Source of the DNA: Deltaproteobacteria bacterium
GTDB taxonomy: Bacteria > Desulfobacterota > Desulfobacteria > Desulfobacterales > SURF-7
Assembly: GCA_019307665.1 (NCBI GenBank)
Contig: JAFDJC010000018.1
Span: 1 to 18,415, forward strand
Direction of reading: 5' to 3'
Length of the DNA stretch: 18,415 nucleotides
Positions 6,615-14,811 of the stretch are shown here, piece by piece. Position numbers and translations under genes: made by a program. Numbering within the stretch: the first letter of the stretch is position 1; the number at the start of each line of letters is the position of its first letter. A model generated the notes under the pieces. The model was not told where the DNA came from. It made no database searches and was given only the letters and a program-made list of their open reading frames with translations.

Positions 6615-7373
6615 TTAATAAATGCTAAGTTCCCATGTTTTAAGTTCTTCAATCATTTCATTGTCGGTCATATCACATTTTATCGGTGTGATCGCAATAT
6701 GATTGTCATTCAGCGCCGCACCGTCTTCTTCGGGATCAATAAATTCAGGTGTGTCGACAGCTCCCTGCCAGTAGTAGGGTTGATTTCGGGGGTCAACTTT
6801 TTTTTCAATATATTCTTTGGGAAATGTTACTCCCTGATGGCTTAACCGGATGCCTGAGATTGCAGCCATTGAAACATTCGGAATATTGATATTTAAAAAT
6901 GTCCCGAATGGCAGCCTGTTTTTTAATATGATGCCGGTTAGCCGGGTAATGAACGATGCCGCCTCTTCATAATATTCAGGCTCCGGTGAACAGATAGAGA
7001 CCGCCATTGATGGAATTCCATAGAGAGTCGCTTCTCTGGCAGCAGCCACCGTTCCTGAATAATTGATATTGACGCCTGTGTTGGCACCCGGATTAATGCC
7101 GGATATGACCATGTCCGGCCTGTCGTCAAGCAGCTCTAGTAGGCCAAATTTGATACAATCAACAGGTGTGCCGCTCAACGCATAACCGTGAACGCCGTTG
7201 ATATCGACTTTATTGGCCCGGATAGGCTCATGAAGAGTAATGCCGTGTCCTACGGCACTTCGTTCTTTATCCGGTGCAACAATAAGGATTTTATAAAAAT
7301 CCTTGAGAGCTCTCTGAAGAGCAAGAAGTCCTATGGCATGTATGCCGTCATCATTTGTAAGAAATATTTTTAT
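6615..7373 (-). CDS. surE: 5'/3'-nucleotidase SurE, apparent ATA start codon
   Basis: SurE is a metal-dependent nucleotidase/phosphatase acting on nucleoside monophosphates. Reading from 7373 gives 252 residues, the usual family length. The conserved N-terminus KIFLTNDDG carries the metal-binding Asp8-Asp9; then follow APDKERSAVGHGITLHEPI (Ser of the active site), SGTPVDCIK and SGINPGANTG (Asn ligand). In this frame no ATG, GTG or TTG lies between the upstream stop TAA (18 bp before the ATA) and NDDG. The only codon placed like the normal Met is ATA at 7371-7373, 7 nt behind AAGGA. The first canonical-type start, a TTG at 7176-7178, would remove the metal site. It is the first gene of the surE-tmk-cysKS-orphan operon. 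The ATA start could be a rare initiation codon or a sequence error. Confidence 0.9.
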   Translation of the reverse strand: MKIFLTNDDGIHAIGLLALQRALKDFYKILIVAPDKERSAVGHGITLHEPIRANKVDINGVHGYALSGTPVDCIKFGLLELLDDRPDMVISGINPGANTGVNINYSGTVAAAREATLYGIPSMAVSICSPEPEYYEEAASFITRLTGIILKNRLPFGTFLNINIPNVSMAAISGIRLSHQGVTFPKEYIEKKVDPRNQPYYWQGAVDTPEFIDPEEDGAALNDNHIAITPIKCDMTDNEMIEELKTWELSIY

Positions 7374-7380
7374 ATTTTTT

Positions 7381-7385
7381 TCCTT
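7381..7385 (-). promoter_or_regulatory. Shine-Dalgarno that decides the surE start
   Basis: AAGGA on the minus strand sits 7 nt upstream of the ATA codon (7371-7373), an ideal distance. It supports initiation there in spite of the non-standard codon, and no other site in this frame is as well placed. Confidence 0.55.
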
Positions 7386-7444
7386 TGTTTACTTTTTCTT
7401 TCCTTGACATTAATACTTATTTTGACTTTTTAAAGAAGGTTAGA

Positions 7445-7473
7445 TTTATACTGAAAAAAATTAAAGTGTTCAA
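7445..7473 (-). promoter_or_regulatory. Sigma70-type promoter of the surE operon
   Basis: On the minus strand TTGAAC (7468-7473) and TATAAA (7445-7450) are 17 bp apart. They lie about 70 bp upstream of the surE start in the divergent gap before lptD. On the plus strand this gap is AT-rich; TTGACT (7422-7427) with TATACT (7447-7452, 19-bp spacer) is a poorer candidate for lptD. Confidence 0.55.
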
Positions 7474-7614
7474 GGAATTATAATTGTATATATGTTGCAG
7501 TTTTTCGGTATATTAATTTAACATCTTAAAATATAACAAAATATAAAATTATCGACATGAAAACTTCGGCCTGAAAAAAATAGTATCGGAAATGCTAACT
7601 CAGAAATATTAATA

Positions 7615-9867
7615 ATGAAAAGACCGGTTGTGGGAATCCGCATAATATTTATTTTTATTACAGTGCTTTTAATCTCAAAGCAACCGGTTTGTGCAAAATC
7701 GCAAACAGAAGGCAAGTGGCACATCGTTGCTGATAAAATCAGTTATGATCAGGATAACGACCAGTTTATAGCTAAAGGAGATGTGATCATAACCTCGATA
7801 GATAGAAAGCTTACGGCTGACTTTGCCAGATATGATAAAAAAAACAGGGTTATATATGCAGGAGGTGATGTCATACTAGTTGTCGGTAAGGATATACTCA
7901 CAGGCGACAGAATGGAAATTGACGTGGATAAAGAGACCGGAGTCATCTTTAATGGAAGTGTTTTTTTAAGATCAACTCATTTTAATCTCAAAGCTGAAAG
8001 AATTGATAAAATTGGGGAAAATACATACTCTGCTGAAAACGGAAGTGTCTCCACCTGTGAAGGGGATAATCCTGACTGGAAGATTAAAGGATCATATATT
8101 GAAGTGACCCTGGAAGGATACGGTTATGTAAAACATGCTGCTTTGTATGCACGGAGATTGCCTGTTTTCTACTCTCCGTTCATCTATTTTCCTGCCAAAA
8201 ATAAGCGCCAGTCAGGCTTTCTTGTTCCGGAGTTCGGGTATTCGGACAGAAAAGGAACGGAATTCAATCTTCCTTATTTCTGGGCAATCGGCAGAAGTTC
8301 TGATGCCACGTTTTACAGTCACTCCATGTCGGAGCGCGGTCAGAAATTTGGTGCTGAGTATCGATATATTCTGCACAACGAAACCATGGGAACCGCAATG
8401 TTCGATTTTCTAAACGATAATAAACTTGATGACGGGACCCTTGATTGGGGATATGAGGAAGGCGAGAATGGTAATCAGATCCTTAGAACAAATTCAGATA
8501 GATATTGGTTCAGAATGAAACATAATCATTCCTTTCAAAACAATGTTGAAGTGAAAATCGATATGGATGTTGTAAGTGACCAGGACTATCTTAATGAATT
8601 TAAACAAGGTTACTCCGGGTTTGAAAAAACGGAAGAATATTACGCTGAAACGTTTGGTAGGGGTGTTGATGATTATGACGAATCAACCCGTGAGAGCAAG
8701 ATTAATTTAAGCAAAGGATGGGTAACGTACAGCCTGAATACCGGTGTGCAATGGAATGACAATGTCATAACACGTCGACAAGGGGGCACCAATAAAACAC
8801 TTCAGAAAATGCCATTTATGGAATTCAATGGCAAAAAGACAAAGTTGGGCAATACATGGTTGTACCATGATCTTGACTCCGGATACAATTATTTTTACCG
8901 GATTGACGGCACGAGCGGCCACAGGATTGATATACATCCAAGAATTTATCTGCCTTACAGTTTCAGCAACTATTTTGTATTTGAACCTTCGGTTGGGTTG
9001 AGGGAAACAGCCTGGTATGTCAACAAATATGAAAATCCTGATGATAATCACGAGAGCAATCTGCACAGGGAGATCTATGATGTTGAACTCGATCTTTCCA
9101 GCGAAGTTTATAATATCTTCAATACTGATTTTTTGGGTATAAACAAGATAAAACATGCGATTCGGCCCCAGGTAGTTTATAACTTTATTCCCGATCTGGG
9201 TTCCGATAACTATCCATATTTTGACAATGTTGATAGAATTGAGGAAACCAGTGAAATCACCTATTCTATTTCTAACTATTTTACATCAAGATCAGAAAAA
9301 AAAGTAGCAGGACCCCAATATAATGATTCGGTTGATAATTCGACTGGTGATTCTAATGCTGATAGGCCGATGTATGATTACCTGGACTTTTGTCAATTTA
9401 AATTGTCGCAAACTTATGATATTAAAGCTGCGTGGGAAAATAATCCGGAACCGTTTTCGCCAATAAAAGGAGACTTGGATTTTGATCCCATAAAATATTT
9501 ATCAATTTCTGCTGACGCCCAATATTCACGCTATACAACACGGTTTATTTCTTACAGTGCAAGAGTGGCGGTATCTGATTGGCGTGGAGATGTACTCAGC
9601 GCAGAGCGTCGCTATAACGAAACAGGACCGACTGAAACCGTTAAGCTGGCATTGCAGGTAGTAATTACGGACAGGGTTTTTGCATATGGCAGCACCGAGC
9701 GTAATCTTGTGGATAAGAAAAATGTTGAAACAGAATTAGGCATGGTATATACCGCGCAGTGTTGGTCAACAGGAGTTGTTTATTTTGACAATGCGGTCGA
9801 GCAGCGATACAGATTTACCGTCAACCTTTATGGCCTTGGTGAATTAGGGCATTCAATAGAAAATTAG
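7615..9867 (+). CDS. lptD: LPS-assembly outer-membrane protein LptD
   Basis: A 750-residue LptD, the outer-membrane barrel that with the lipoprotein LptE inserts lipopolysaccharide into the outer leaflet. A signal peptide (1 to about 27: MKRP, hydrophobic core, VCA cleavage site) is followed by the OstA/LptA-like jellyroll (about 35-190, with repeated GDV.I, GKDILTGDRMEID and FLRSTHFNLKAERI). The LptD barrel follows (about 190-750, LPVFYSPFIYFP, QSGFLVPEFGYS). Three cysteines remain after the signal: Cys148 in STCEGD (equivalent to the jellyroll Cys of the E. coli protein), Cys593 and Cys716. E. coli has two disulfides and a Cys-Cys pair near the C-terminus, so here at most one such bond is likely. 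The ATG has only a poor ribosome site. It is the first gene of a unit with the NusG-like gene 21 bp downstream, and divergent from surE. Confidence 0.95.
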   Translation: MKRPVVGIRIIFIFITVLLISKQPVCAKSQTEGKWHIVADKISYDQDNDQFIAKGDVIITSIDRKLTADFARYDKKNRVIYAGGDVILVVGKDILTGDRMEIDVDKETGVIFNGSVFLRSTHFNLKAERIDKIGENTYSAENGSVSTCEGDNPDWKIKGSYIEVTLEGYGYVKHAALYARRLPVFYSPFIYFPAKNKRQSGFLVPEFGYSDRKGTEFNLPYFWAIGRSSDATFYSHSMSERGQKFGAEYRYILHNETMGTAMFDFLNDNKLDDGTLDWGYEEGENGNQILRTNSDRYWFRMKHNHSFQNNVEVKIDMDVVSDQDYLNEFKQGYSGFEKTEEYYAETFGRGVDDYDESTRESKINLSKGWVTYSLNTGVQWNDNVITRRQGGTNKTLQKMPFMEFNGKKTKLGNTWLYHDLDSGYNYFYRIDGTSGHRIDIHPRIYLPYSFSNYFVFEPSVGLRETAWYVNKYENPDDNHESNLHREIYDVELDLSSEVYNIFNTDFLGINKIKHAIRPQVVYNFIPDLGSDNYPYFDNVDRIEETSEITYSISNYFTSRSEKKVAGPQYNDSVDNSTGDSNADRPMYDYLDFCQFKLSQTYDIKAAWENNPEPFSPIKGDLDFDPIKYLSISADAQYSRYTTRFISYSARVAVSDWRGDVLSAERRYNETGPTETVKLALQVVITDRVFAYGSTERNLVDKKNVETELGMVYTAQCWSTGVVYFDNAVEQRYRFTVNLYGLGELGHSIEN

Positions 9868-9888
9868 AACGAATAAGGTGGAATATAT

Positions 9889-10416
9889 ATGCCACAGGAA
9901 CTGTTGCAGCCTTTTTGGTATGTGCTGCATACAAAAAGTCGATTTGAGAATGTTGTTAATGACGGCCTTTATAAAAAATCTTTTGAAGTTTTCAATCCCA
10001 AGATTAAGGTGAAGAGTAAGCGCCGTGACAGAAGAGTTATGATAAAAGTACCGCTTTTCCCAGGCTATGTTTTTGTAAAAACAGACCTTAACCACAGCGA
10101 ATATCTTGAAATTTTGAAGACGGCAGGAGTAGTTAGATTTATCGGGAACACAAGTGGCCCTATCCCTGTAATGGACAAAGAGATAGGGTCCCTCAAGATA
10201 ATGACGGAAACAGAAGAGCAGGTTGTTACAGGCACACGGTTTAAAAAAGGGGATAGCGTTGTCGTCGTTTCAGGTCCCTTTGCAGGTGTTACAGGGTATT
10301 TTATGCAGTATCGGGGGCAGGGAAGGGTTGTTGTGGACATTGAAGCACTTGGACAGTTTGCGGCTGTGAATGTTAATGAAGAGGATCTTGAACCCGTACC
10401 ACCGATTTTATTGTAG
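9889..10416 (+). CDS. NusG/RfaH-family transcription antiterminator paralogue
   Basis: A 175-residue protein with an N-terminal NGN domain (WYVLHTKSRFE at 10-20, then PLFPGYVFV at 55-63, the typical RNA polymerase-binding face) and a C-terminal KOW domain (about 119-175, KKGDSVVVVSGPFAGVTG). It would bind elongating RNA polymerase and reduce pausing or couple transcription to translation. Length and motifs suit a specialised paralogue (RfaH, UpxY, LoaP types) rather than the main NusG, which usually sits beside secE and rplK. The gene has a clear Shine-Dalgarno (AAGGTGG, 9875-9881) and starts 21 bp after lptD, so it is probably co-transcribed. Specialised NusG proteins often control LPS, capsule or other long envelope operons. 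The target here is not shown, and ops-like elements were not seen. Confidence 0.85.
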   Translation: MPQELLQPFWYVLHTKSRFENVVNDGLYKKSFEVFNPKIKVKSKRRDRRVMIKVPLFPGYVFVKTDLNHSEYLEILKTAGVVRFIGNTSGPIPVMDKEIGSLKIMTETEEQVVTGTRFKKGDSVVVVSGPFAGVTGYFMQYRGQGRVVVDIEALGQFAAVNVNEEDLEPVPPILL

Positions 10417-10424
10417 ATAAGTGC

Positions 10425-10453
10425 TTGACTTTTTATTGTCTTATATTTATTAA
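10425..10453 (+). promoter_or_regulatory. Promoter in front of the HU-like/holB/ricT/metG unit
   Basis: TTGACT (10425-10430), 17-bp spacer, TATTAA (10448-10453), lying 9 bp after the end of the NusG-like gene. It would start a transcript at about 10460 with a leader of some 70 nt that includes the heptad repeats. It separates the HU-like unit from lptD. Confidence 0.6.
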
Positions 10454-10464
10454 TATAAATCTAT

Positions 10465-10499
10465 TAGCGATTAGCGGGATTTCGATAGCGACTAGATTG
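10465..10499 (+). repeat. Short degenerate heptad repeat (TAGCGAT) in the leader of the HU-like gene
   Basis: TAGCG occurs at 10465, 10472 and 10486, and TAGAT at 10493, all on a 7-bp period; the unit at 10479 is degenerate. It lies just after the predicted promoter. It may be a protein-binding array or chance. Confidence 0.3.
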
Positions 10500-10532
10500 G
10501 CGACCAAATTAGTACTATATTAAGGAGGATGT

Positions 10533-10808
10533 ATGAACAAACTTGAGTTAATATCTGCTTTAAAGAACGAGGCAAATATTTCCAAGACAGATGCGGCACA
10601 TGTTGTCCAGATATTTTTTGACTCAATGGCTGATGCGATGGCAAAAGGTGAGCGCGTAGAAATTCGTGGTTTGTGCAGCTTTTTTGTAAAGAATTATAAA
10701 AGTTATACAGGTCGAAATCCAAAAACAGGTGAGAAAGTTACAATAAAGCCAAAAAAGCTTCCGTTTTTTAAATGCGGGAAAGAGCTTAAAGAGCGGGTCG
10801 ATTATTAA
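10533..10808 (+). CDS. HU/IHF-family DNA-binding protein
   Basis: A 91-residue histone-like protein of the HU/IHF family, acting as a dimer that bends DNA in the nucleoid. The helical N-terminal half (NKLELISALKNEANISK) is followed by the GKGE-like turn AKGERVEIRGLCSFFV and the basic beta-arm GRNPKTGEKVTIKPKKLPFFK (about 61-81) with the proline that intercalates into DNA. The fold and length match the family. The variable residues give no clear choice between HU, IHF-alpha and IHF-beta. The start is fixed by a strong Shine-Dalgarno, AAGGAGG, ending 5 nt upstream. It heads the unit with holB (21 bp downstream), ricT and metG. Confidence 0.94.
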   Translation: MNKLELISALKNEANISKTDAAHVVQIFFDSMADAMAKGERVEIRGLCSFFVKNYKSYTGRNPKTGEKVTIKPKKLPFFKCGKELKERVDY

Positions 10809-10829
10809 CAAAAGCCTGGATACTATGTT

Positions 10830-11867
10830 TTGCCTGAAACCAAACCTCTGCCCAAGCTTGAATCGCTTATTGATCAGAGAAATGCGGTTAAGAATCTAAC
10901 CTCTGTCATCAGACGAGATACTATCCCCCATGCTTTCCTTTTTACCGGAAATGAAGGTGCGGGAAAGAGGACTGCTGCCATAACATTTGTTATGGCGTGC
11001 AATTGTGATGAAAATCGTATTGTTTCTTCCTTTTCAGAAGCCAGTATTGATAAAGTAACGGGTTCATGCGGAAAGTGCCGGTCATGCCGAAAGATTCTTT
11101 CAGGTAATCATCCTGATGTTATATTTATCAAGCCCTCCGGTACGTTTATAAAGATATCGCAGATTCGTGAGCTTTGTGCTCAGCTGGCAGTCAAGCCTTA
11201 CGAAAAAGGATATAGGGCAGTTATTATTTCTGACGCCGGCACAATGAATAAAGAGGCCGGAAATGCTTTGCTAAAAATACTGGAGGAACCTCCCGAAAGA
11301 ACAATTATCATACTAACGGCTTTTCAGATGTCAGACCTTCTTCCTACTATTGTATCAAGGTGCAGGCATGTAAGGTTCAGCCCGGTATCAAAGGAAAAAA
11401 TCAGTTCTTTTTTAACAAAAAAGCATGGGGTTGATGTTGGCAGGGCAAATGTAATAGCTTCTATGGCAGAAGGCAGCTTTACCAGAGCGCTTGAGATGAA
11501 CAAGGGCAACTGGCTCCATGTCAGACGCCGGCTTATTCAAGAAATGGAGGAGCTTCAAAGTGGTCGGATACTCCCCTGCCTGATGTTCGCAGAGCGCCTC
11601 GCGGGAAAAAAAGAACTCGTTCAATATTCTCTTGAGATTATAAAGAACTGGTTTAGAGATTTGATTGTATATAAGTACTCGCCTGAAAAAGTTTTGAACC
11701 AGGACTTGGTGGAACGTGTGGAAGCTGCCTCTGAGAAAGTGGAAGTAAAAACATTGATGTCAAAAATCAGAGCAATTCAAAAGGCCCAAAAAGCAATTGA
11801 TGCTAATGCCAATTTGCGTTTGACTCTGGAAAATTTTGCCATGGAAATAGTGAGCTTAAGACAATGA
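10830..11867 (+). CDS. holB: DNA polymerase III delta' subunit
   Basis: A 345-residue clamp-loader subunit of the DnaX/HolB type that opens the sliding clamp together with delta and tau/gamma. A P-loop GNEGAGKRT lies at 40-48. The zinc cluster (Cys57 or Cys59, then CGKCRSC with Cys80, 83, 86, followed by GNHPD) and the SRC motif (176-178) are family marks, as is NALLKILEEPP near 145-154. The length is normal (about 330). The chosen start is TTG at 10830; an ATG at 10825 is out of frame, and in this frame no other start is available upstream. The Shine-Dalgarno is weak. The last four bases overlap the next gene as ATGA (11864-11867). The cluster holB-ricT-metG is conserved in many bacteria, which strengthens the call. 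Confidence 0.92.
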   Translation: MPETKPLPKLESLIDQRNAVKNLTSVIRRDTIPHAFLFTGNEGAGKRTAAITFVMACNCDENRIVSSFSEASIDKVTGSCGKCRSCRKILSGNHPDVIFIKPSGTFIKISQIRELCAQLAVKPYEKGYRAVIISDAGTMNKEAGNALLKILEEPPERTIIILTAFQMSDLLPTIVSRCRHVRFSPVSKEKISSFLTKKHGVDVGRANVIASMAEGSFTRALEMNKGNWLHVRRRLIQEMEELQSGRILPCLMFAERLAGKKELVQYSLEIIKNWFRDLIVYKYSPEKVLNQDLVERVEAASEKVEVKTLMSKIRAIQKAQKAIDANANLRLTLENFAMEIVSLRQ

Positions 11868-12661
11868 AAAGAAAAGTTGGCGTGAGATTCAAAGCCGTAG
11901 GTAAAATATATGATTTTGAATGCGGTGCTTTTGTTCTTGAAAAGGGCAGTACGGTAATTGTCGAAACCGAGCATGGGCTGGGTTTTGGTATTGTTGTGAC
12001 CATTCCGGTTGCTTATGAAAAAGATACTGTCGGCCCGCCTTTAAAAAAGGTTTGCAGGACAGCCAGTGAAGAAGATTTCCGCCAGAGGGATAAGGATATT
12101 GCCCTGGAAGAGGAAAGCTATTATTTTTGTAATGAAAAAATCCGGGAGCTTGGCCTTGAAATGAATCTTTTTTCTGTGGAAAGTACTTTTAACTCAAGCA
12201 AGCTGACTTTTTTCTTTACAGCCGAAGGGAGAGTCGATTTTCGGGAATTGGTCAAGATACTTGTAAAGCAGTATAGAATAAGGATTGAAATGCGGCAGGT
12301 TGGTATTCGCAACCAGGCTAAAATGGCCGGTGGGCTAGGGAAATGCGGGCGCGAGATCTGCTGCTCATCATATCTAAGCAAGTTTGAACCGGTTTCAATA
12401 CGTATGGCTAAAAGCCAGGGGCTTGCACTGAATCCGACTAAGATATCCGGTTTATGCGGCAGGTTGATGTGCTGCCTTACATTTGAAAATGATACATACC
12501 TGGATCTTAAAAAAAGAGCACCGAAAATTGGTAAAACCGTTCTTGTTGAAGGAAAAGAAGGGAAAGTCGCCCGTCATAATGTCATTTGTAATCGTATTGC
12601 GGTCCGTTTTGAGGATGGAACCGAAATCGAGAAGCGAGTGGATGAAGTTGAAATATGTTAG
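11864..12661 (+). CDS. ricT: PSP1/RicT (YaaT) family protein
   Basis: A 265-residue protein with the PSP1 domain. In Bacillus subtilis RicT forms a complex with RicA and RicF that carries [4Fe-4S] clusters and affects RNA processing; the role in Gram-negative bacteria is not well established. Characteristic motifs are visible: the KVGVRFKAVGKIYDF start, KMAGGLGKCGREICCSSYL with Cys161, 166, 167, and GLCGRLMCCLTFE with Cys198, 203, 204. These cysteines likely bind metal or an Fe-S cluster. A C-terminal SH3-like segment (GKTVLVEGKEGKV) follows. It overlaps holB by four bases and lies just upstream of metG, the usual context. Confidence 0.92.
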   Translation: MKRKVGVRFKAVGKIYDFECGAFVLEKGSTVIVETEHGLGFGIVVTIPVAYEKDTVGPPLKKVCRTASEEDFRQRDKDIALEEESYYFCNEKIRELGLEMNLFSVESTFNSSKLTFFFTAEGRVDFRELVKILVKQYRIRIEMRQVGIRNQAKMAGGLGKCGREICCSSYLSKFEPVSIRMAKSQGLALNPTKISGLCGRLMCCLTFENDTYLDLKKRAPKIGKTVLVEGKEGKVARHNVICNRIAVRFEDGTEIEKRVDEVEIC

Positions 12662-12665
12662 GAGA
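12660..12665 (+). promoter_or_regulatory. Shine-Dalgarno that decides the metG start
   Basis: AGGAGA is followed 4 nt later by ATG at 12670. An alternative in-frame ATG at 12655 lies before this site and inside the end of ricT, with no ribosome site of its own, so 12670 is preferred. Confidence 0.6.
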
Positions 12666-12669
12666 AGCC

Positions 12670-14595
12670 ATGTCCGGATCATTTTTTATATCAACACCTA
12701 TATATTACGTTAATGCAAGACCACATCTTGGCCATGCCTATACTACCATAGTGGCTGATGTCGTGAGTCGGTTTAACGCCATGAATGAACTCCAAACCTT
12801 TTTTCTGACCGGCACAGATGAACATGGTGATAAAATAGTTGATGCGGCTGAAAAAGAGGGTCTGAGTCCGAGGAAGTATGTGGACAGGATAAGTGGTCTT
12901 TTCCATGACCTTTGGCCTGAGCTGAATGTTAAATATGATTACTTTATAAGGACAACCGATAAAGATCATATTGATGTTGTGGAGAAGATTCTTCAGAGGC
13001 TTTACGATAAAGGGGATATATATTTTAGCGAATATGAAGGCAAGTACTGCTTCGGATGTGAACGATTTTATACGGATCGTGAACTTGTGGACGGAAAGTG
13101 TCCTGACCATGAAACAAAACCGGAACTGATTAAAGAGTACAACTATTTTTTTAAAATGAGTCAGTATCAGGAATGGCTGATACAGCATATCAGGGAGAAT
13201 CCTGACTTTATTCGACCGGAAAGATATCGAAATGAAGCACTCTCCTTTTTAAAAGAACCACTTGAAGATCTTTGTATATCAAGGCCTAAATCGAGGCTCA
13301 AGTGGGGCATTACCCTGCCGTTTGATCAGGAATATGTGACCTATGTATGGTTTGATGCTCTGTTAAATTACATATCTGCTCTTGGATATCCCGAGGGAGA
13401 TAAATTCAAAAAATTCTGGCCTGCTGCAAACCACCTTGTGGCAAAAGACATCCTGAAGCCCCATGGTATTTACTGGCCCATTATGCTGAAAGCAGCAGGA
13501 ATAGAAGTTTATAAAAGTCTGAACGTTCACGGATATTGGAATATTGACGAAAGCAAGATGTCTAAAAGTCTGGGAAATGTTGTTGAGCCGTTGGAGTTGA
13601 AAAATCGTTACGGCCTTGATGCATTCAGATATTTTATGATGAGAGAGATGGTGTTTGGTCTTGATTCTTCTTTTTCTGAAGAAGCATTGGTGCATCGGAT
13701 TAATTCCGACCTGGCCAACGACTTGGGAAATCTTTTTTCAAGGGTTTTGACCATGACCCATAAGTACTTTAATGGTGTGATACCTCCTTTTGATGCAGGT
13801 GTTGAAAAAGAAGTTTCAAGGGATATTGAAAAATTTGCTTCCGAAACGGTTGAAGGGTTTAAGGCCGGCATGGAAGATTTTTCTTTTCATAAGGCGCTTA
13901 TCGCTGTATGGGGCTTTATCGGAAAGATGAATAAATACATAGACGTTACAGCACCCTGGGTTCTTGCAAAGGAAAAGAAAGCACGGAAGCAGCTCGAGAC
14001 AGTCATTTATAACCTGCTGGAAGGATTGAGAATAGTGTCCGGTCTTATTTATCCTGTTATGCCGGATACAGCCAAAATAATGCAGGCGCATCTGGGCCTG
14101 GATCCTAAAAAGTCGTTTTTCGAGTTTGATTTATTAAAAAAATGGAAGGGCTTGACACCGGGAATCAAAATTCCCAAATCAGTTACGCTTTTTCCAAGAA
14201 TAGACATCAAAAAGAAATCAGAACCAAAGCAAGAAATGGATAGCAAAGGAATGAGTGAAATCGTGATTAAAGATGAAATTACACTTGAAACATTTAAAAG
14301 TGTTGATTTAAGAGTCGCAACGGTCATTTCAGTTGAGGAGATTCCTAGAGCCAAAAAGCTTCTTAAGGTAGAGGTAGATCTTGGGGCAGAAAAAAGGGTA
14401 GTGGTAGCAGGAATTGCAGGTGATTACTCTCCTGAGGGTCTCATCGGCAAACAGGTCGTGATAGTAGCAAATTTAAAGCCTGCAAAATTAATGGGAGTTT
14501 TATCTCAAGGCATGCTTGTTGCGGCTGTTGATAAAAAAAAGCTGAGCGTTGTAACGGTCGACAGAATGGTGACTCCAGGGACACAGTTGTCCTGA
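12670..14595 (+). CDS. metG: Methionyl-tRNA synthetase with C-terminal tRNA-binding domain
   Basis: A 641-residue class I synthetase that charges tRNA-Met (start at 12670; from 12655 it would be 646). The HIGH-type motif is HLGH (19-22). A zinc knuckle lies at Cys127, Cys130, Cys144 and the CPDH His147, and KMSKS lies at 296-300. An anticodon-binding helical domain follows (about 370-510). The C-terminal 105 residues (from about 537, TLETFKSVDLRVATV, then LKVEVDLG and NLKPAKLMGVLSQGML) form an EMAP/Trbp111-like domain for tRNA binding and dimerisation, as in the longer bacterial MetG. It is the last gene of the HU-like/holB/ricT/metG unit and ends before a 216-bp gap. Confidence 0.97.
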   Translation: MSGSFFISTPIYYVNARPHLGHAYTTIVADVVSRFNAMNELQTFFLTGTDEHGDKIVDAAEKEGLSPRKYVDRISGLFHDLWPELNVKYDYFIRTTDKDHIDVVEKILQRLYDKGDIYFSEYEGKYCFGCERFYTDRELVDGKCPDHETKPELIKEYNYFFKMSQYQEWLIQHIRENPDFIRPERYRNEALSFLKEPLEDLCISRPKSRLKWGITLPFDQEYVTYVWFDALLNYISALGYPEGDKFKKFWPAANHLVAKDILKPHGIYWPIMLKAAGIEVYKSLNVHGYWNIDESKMSKSLGNVVEPLELKNRYGLDAFRYFMMREMVFGLDSSFSEEALVHRINSDLANDLGNLFSRVLTMTHKYFNGVIPPFDAGVEKEVSRDIEKFASETVEGFKAGMEDFSFHKALIAVWGFIGKMNKYIDVTAPWVLAKEKKARKQLETVIYNLLEGLRIVSGLIYPVMPDTAKIMQAHLGLDPKKSFFEFDLLKKWKGLTPGIKIPKSVTLFPRIDIKKKSEPKQEMDSKGMSEIVIKDEITLETFKSVDLRVATVISVEEIPRAKKLLKVEVDLGAEKRVVVAGIAGDYSPEGLIGKQVVIVANLKPAKLMGVLSQGMLVAAVDKKKLSVVTVDRMVTPGTQLS

Positions 14596-14811
14596 ATATG
14601 TTGAGGACCAACTCTTTAGGATATGATAATTTAAAAAATTGTTGAGTGTGTAGCTTTTTGCTTGCTATCCTCTAATTTATCGGCTATGGATAAAGCACTC
14701 AGCAAGAGATGGTATAAATAATTCTGGTGAGGACTTGATATTAAAAGGTATGTAGGGCCTTCACGCAAGCTGAGCTGAGAAGTTCTATCTATTGTAGGGT
14801 TGAGATAGCAA
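14596..14811 (+). other. Non-coding gap between metG and the penicillin-binding protein
   Basis: No gene of its own is seen in these 216 bp. It holds a possible long-range stem (TTGTTGAGTG near 14639 and CACTCAGCAA near 14696, one mismatch). A -10-like TATAAA is at 14713-14718 without a convincing -35. A small stem CTATCT/AGATAG lies just before the start codon of the next gene. It probably contains the promoter of the transpeptidase-kdnA-kdnB group. No clear terminator for metG was found. Confidence 0.4.

Noticed and set aside
7188..7433. 81-codon plus-strand ORF between surE and lptD
   Set aside because: It lies antisense to the real N-terminus of surE, which continues up to 7373 when the ATA start is accepted.
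8707..9156. 149-codon minus-strand ORF inside lptD
   Set aside because: It is antisense to a well-supported lptD coding region and shows no protein family features.
10825..10827. ATG as start of holB
   Set aside because: It is not in the holB frame; the frame allows only TTG at 10830 near the conserved N-terminus.
14596..14811. Possible small RNA gene (for example 6S-like) between metG and the transpeptidase
   Set aside because: Only one imperfect long-range stem and no convincing promoter or terminator were found.
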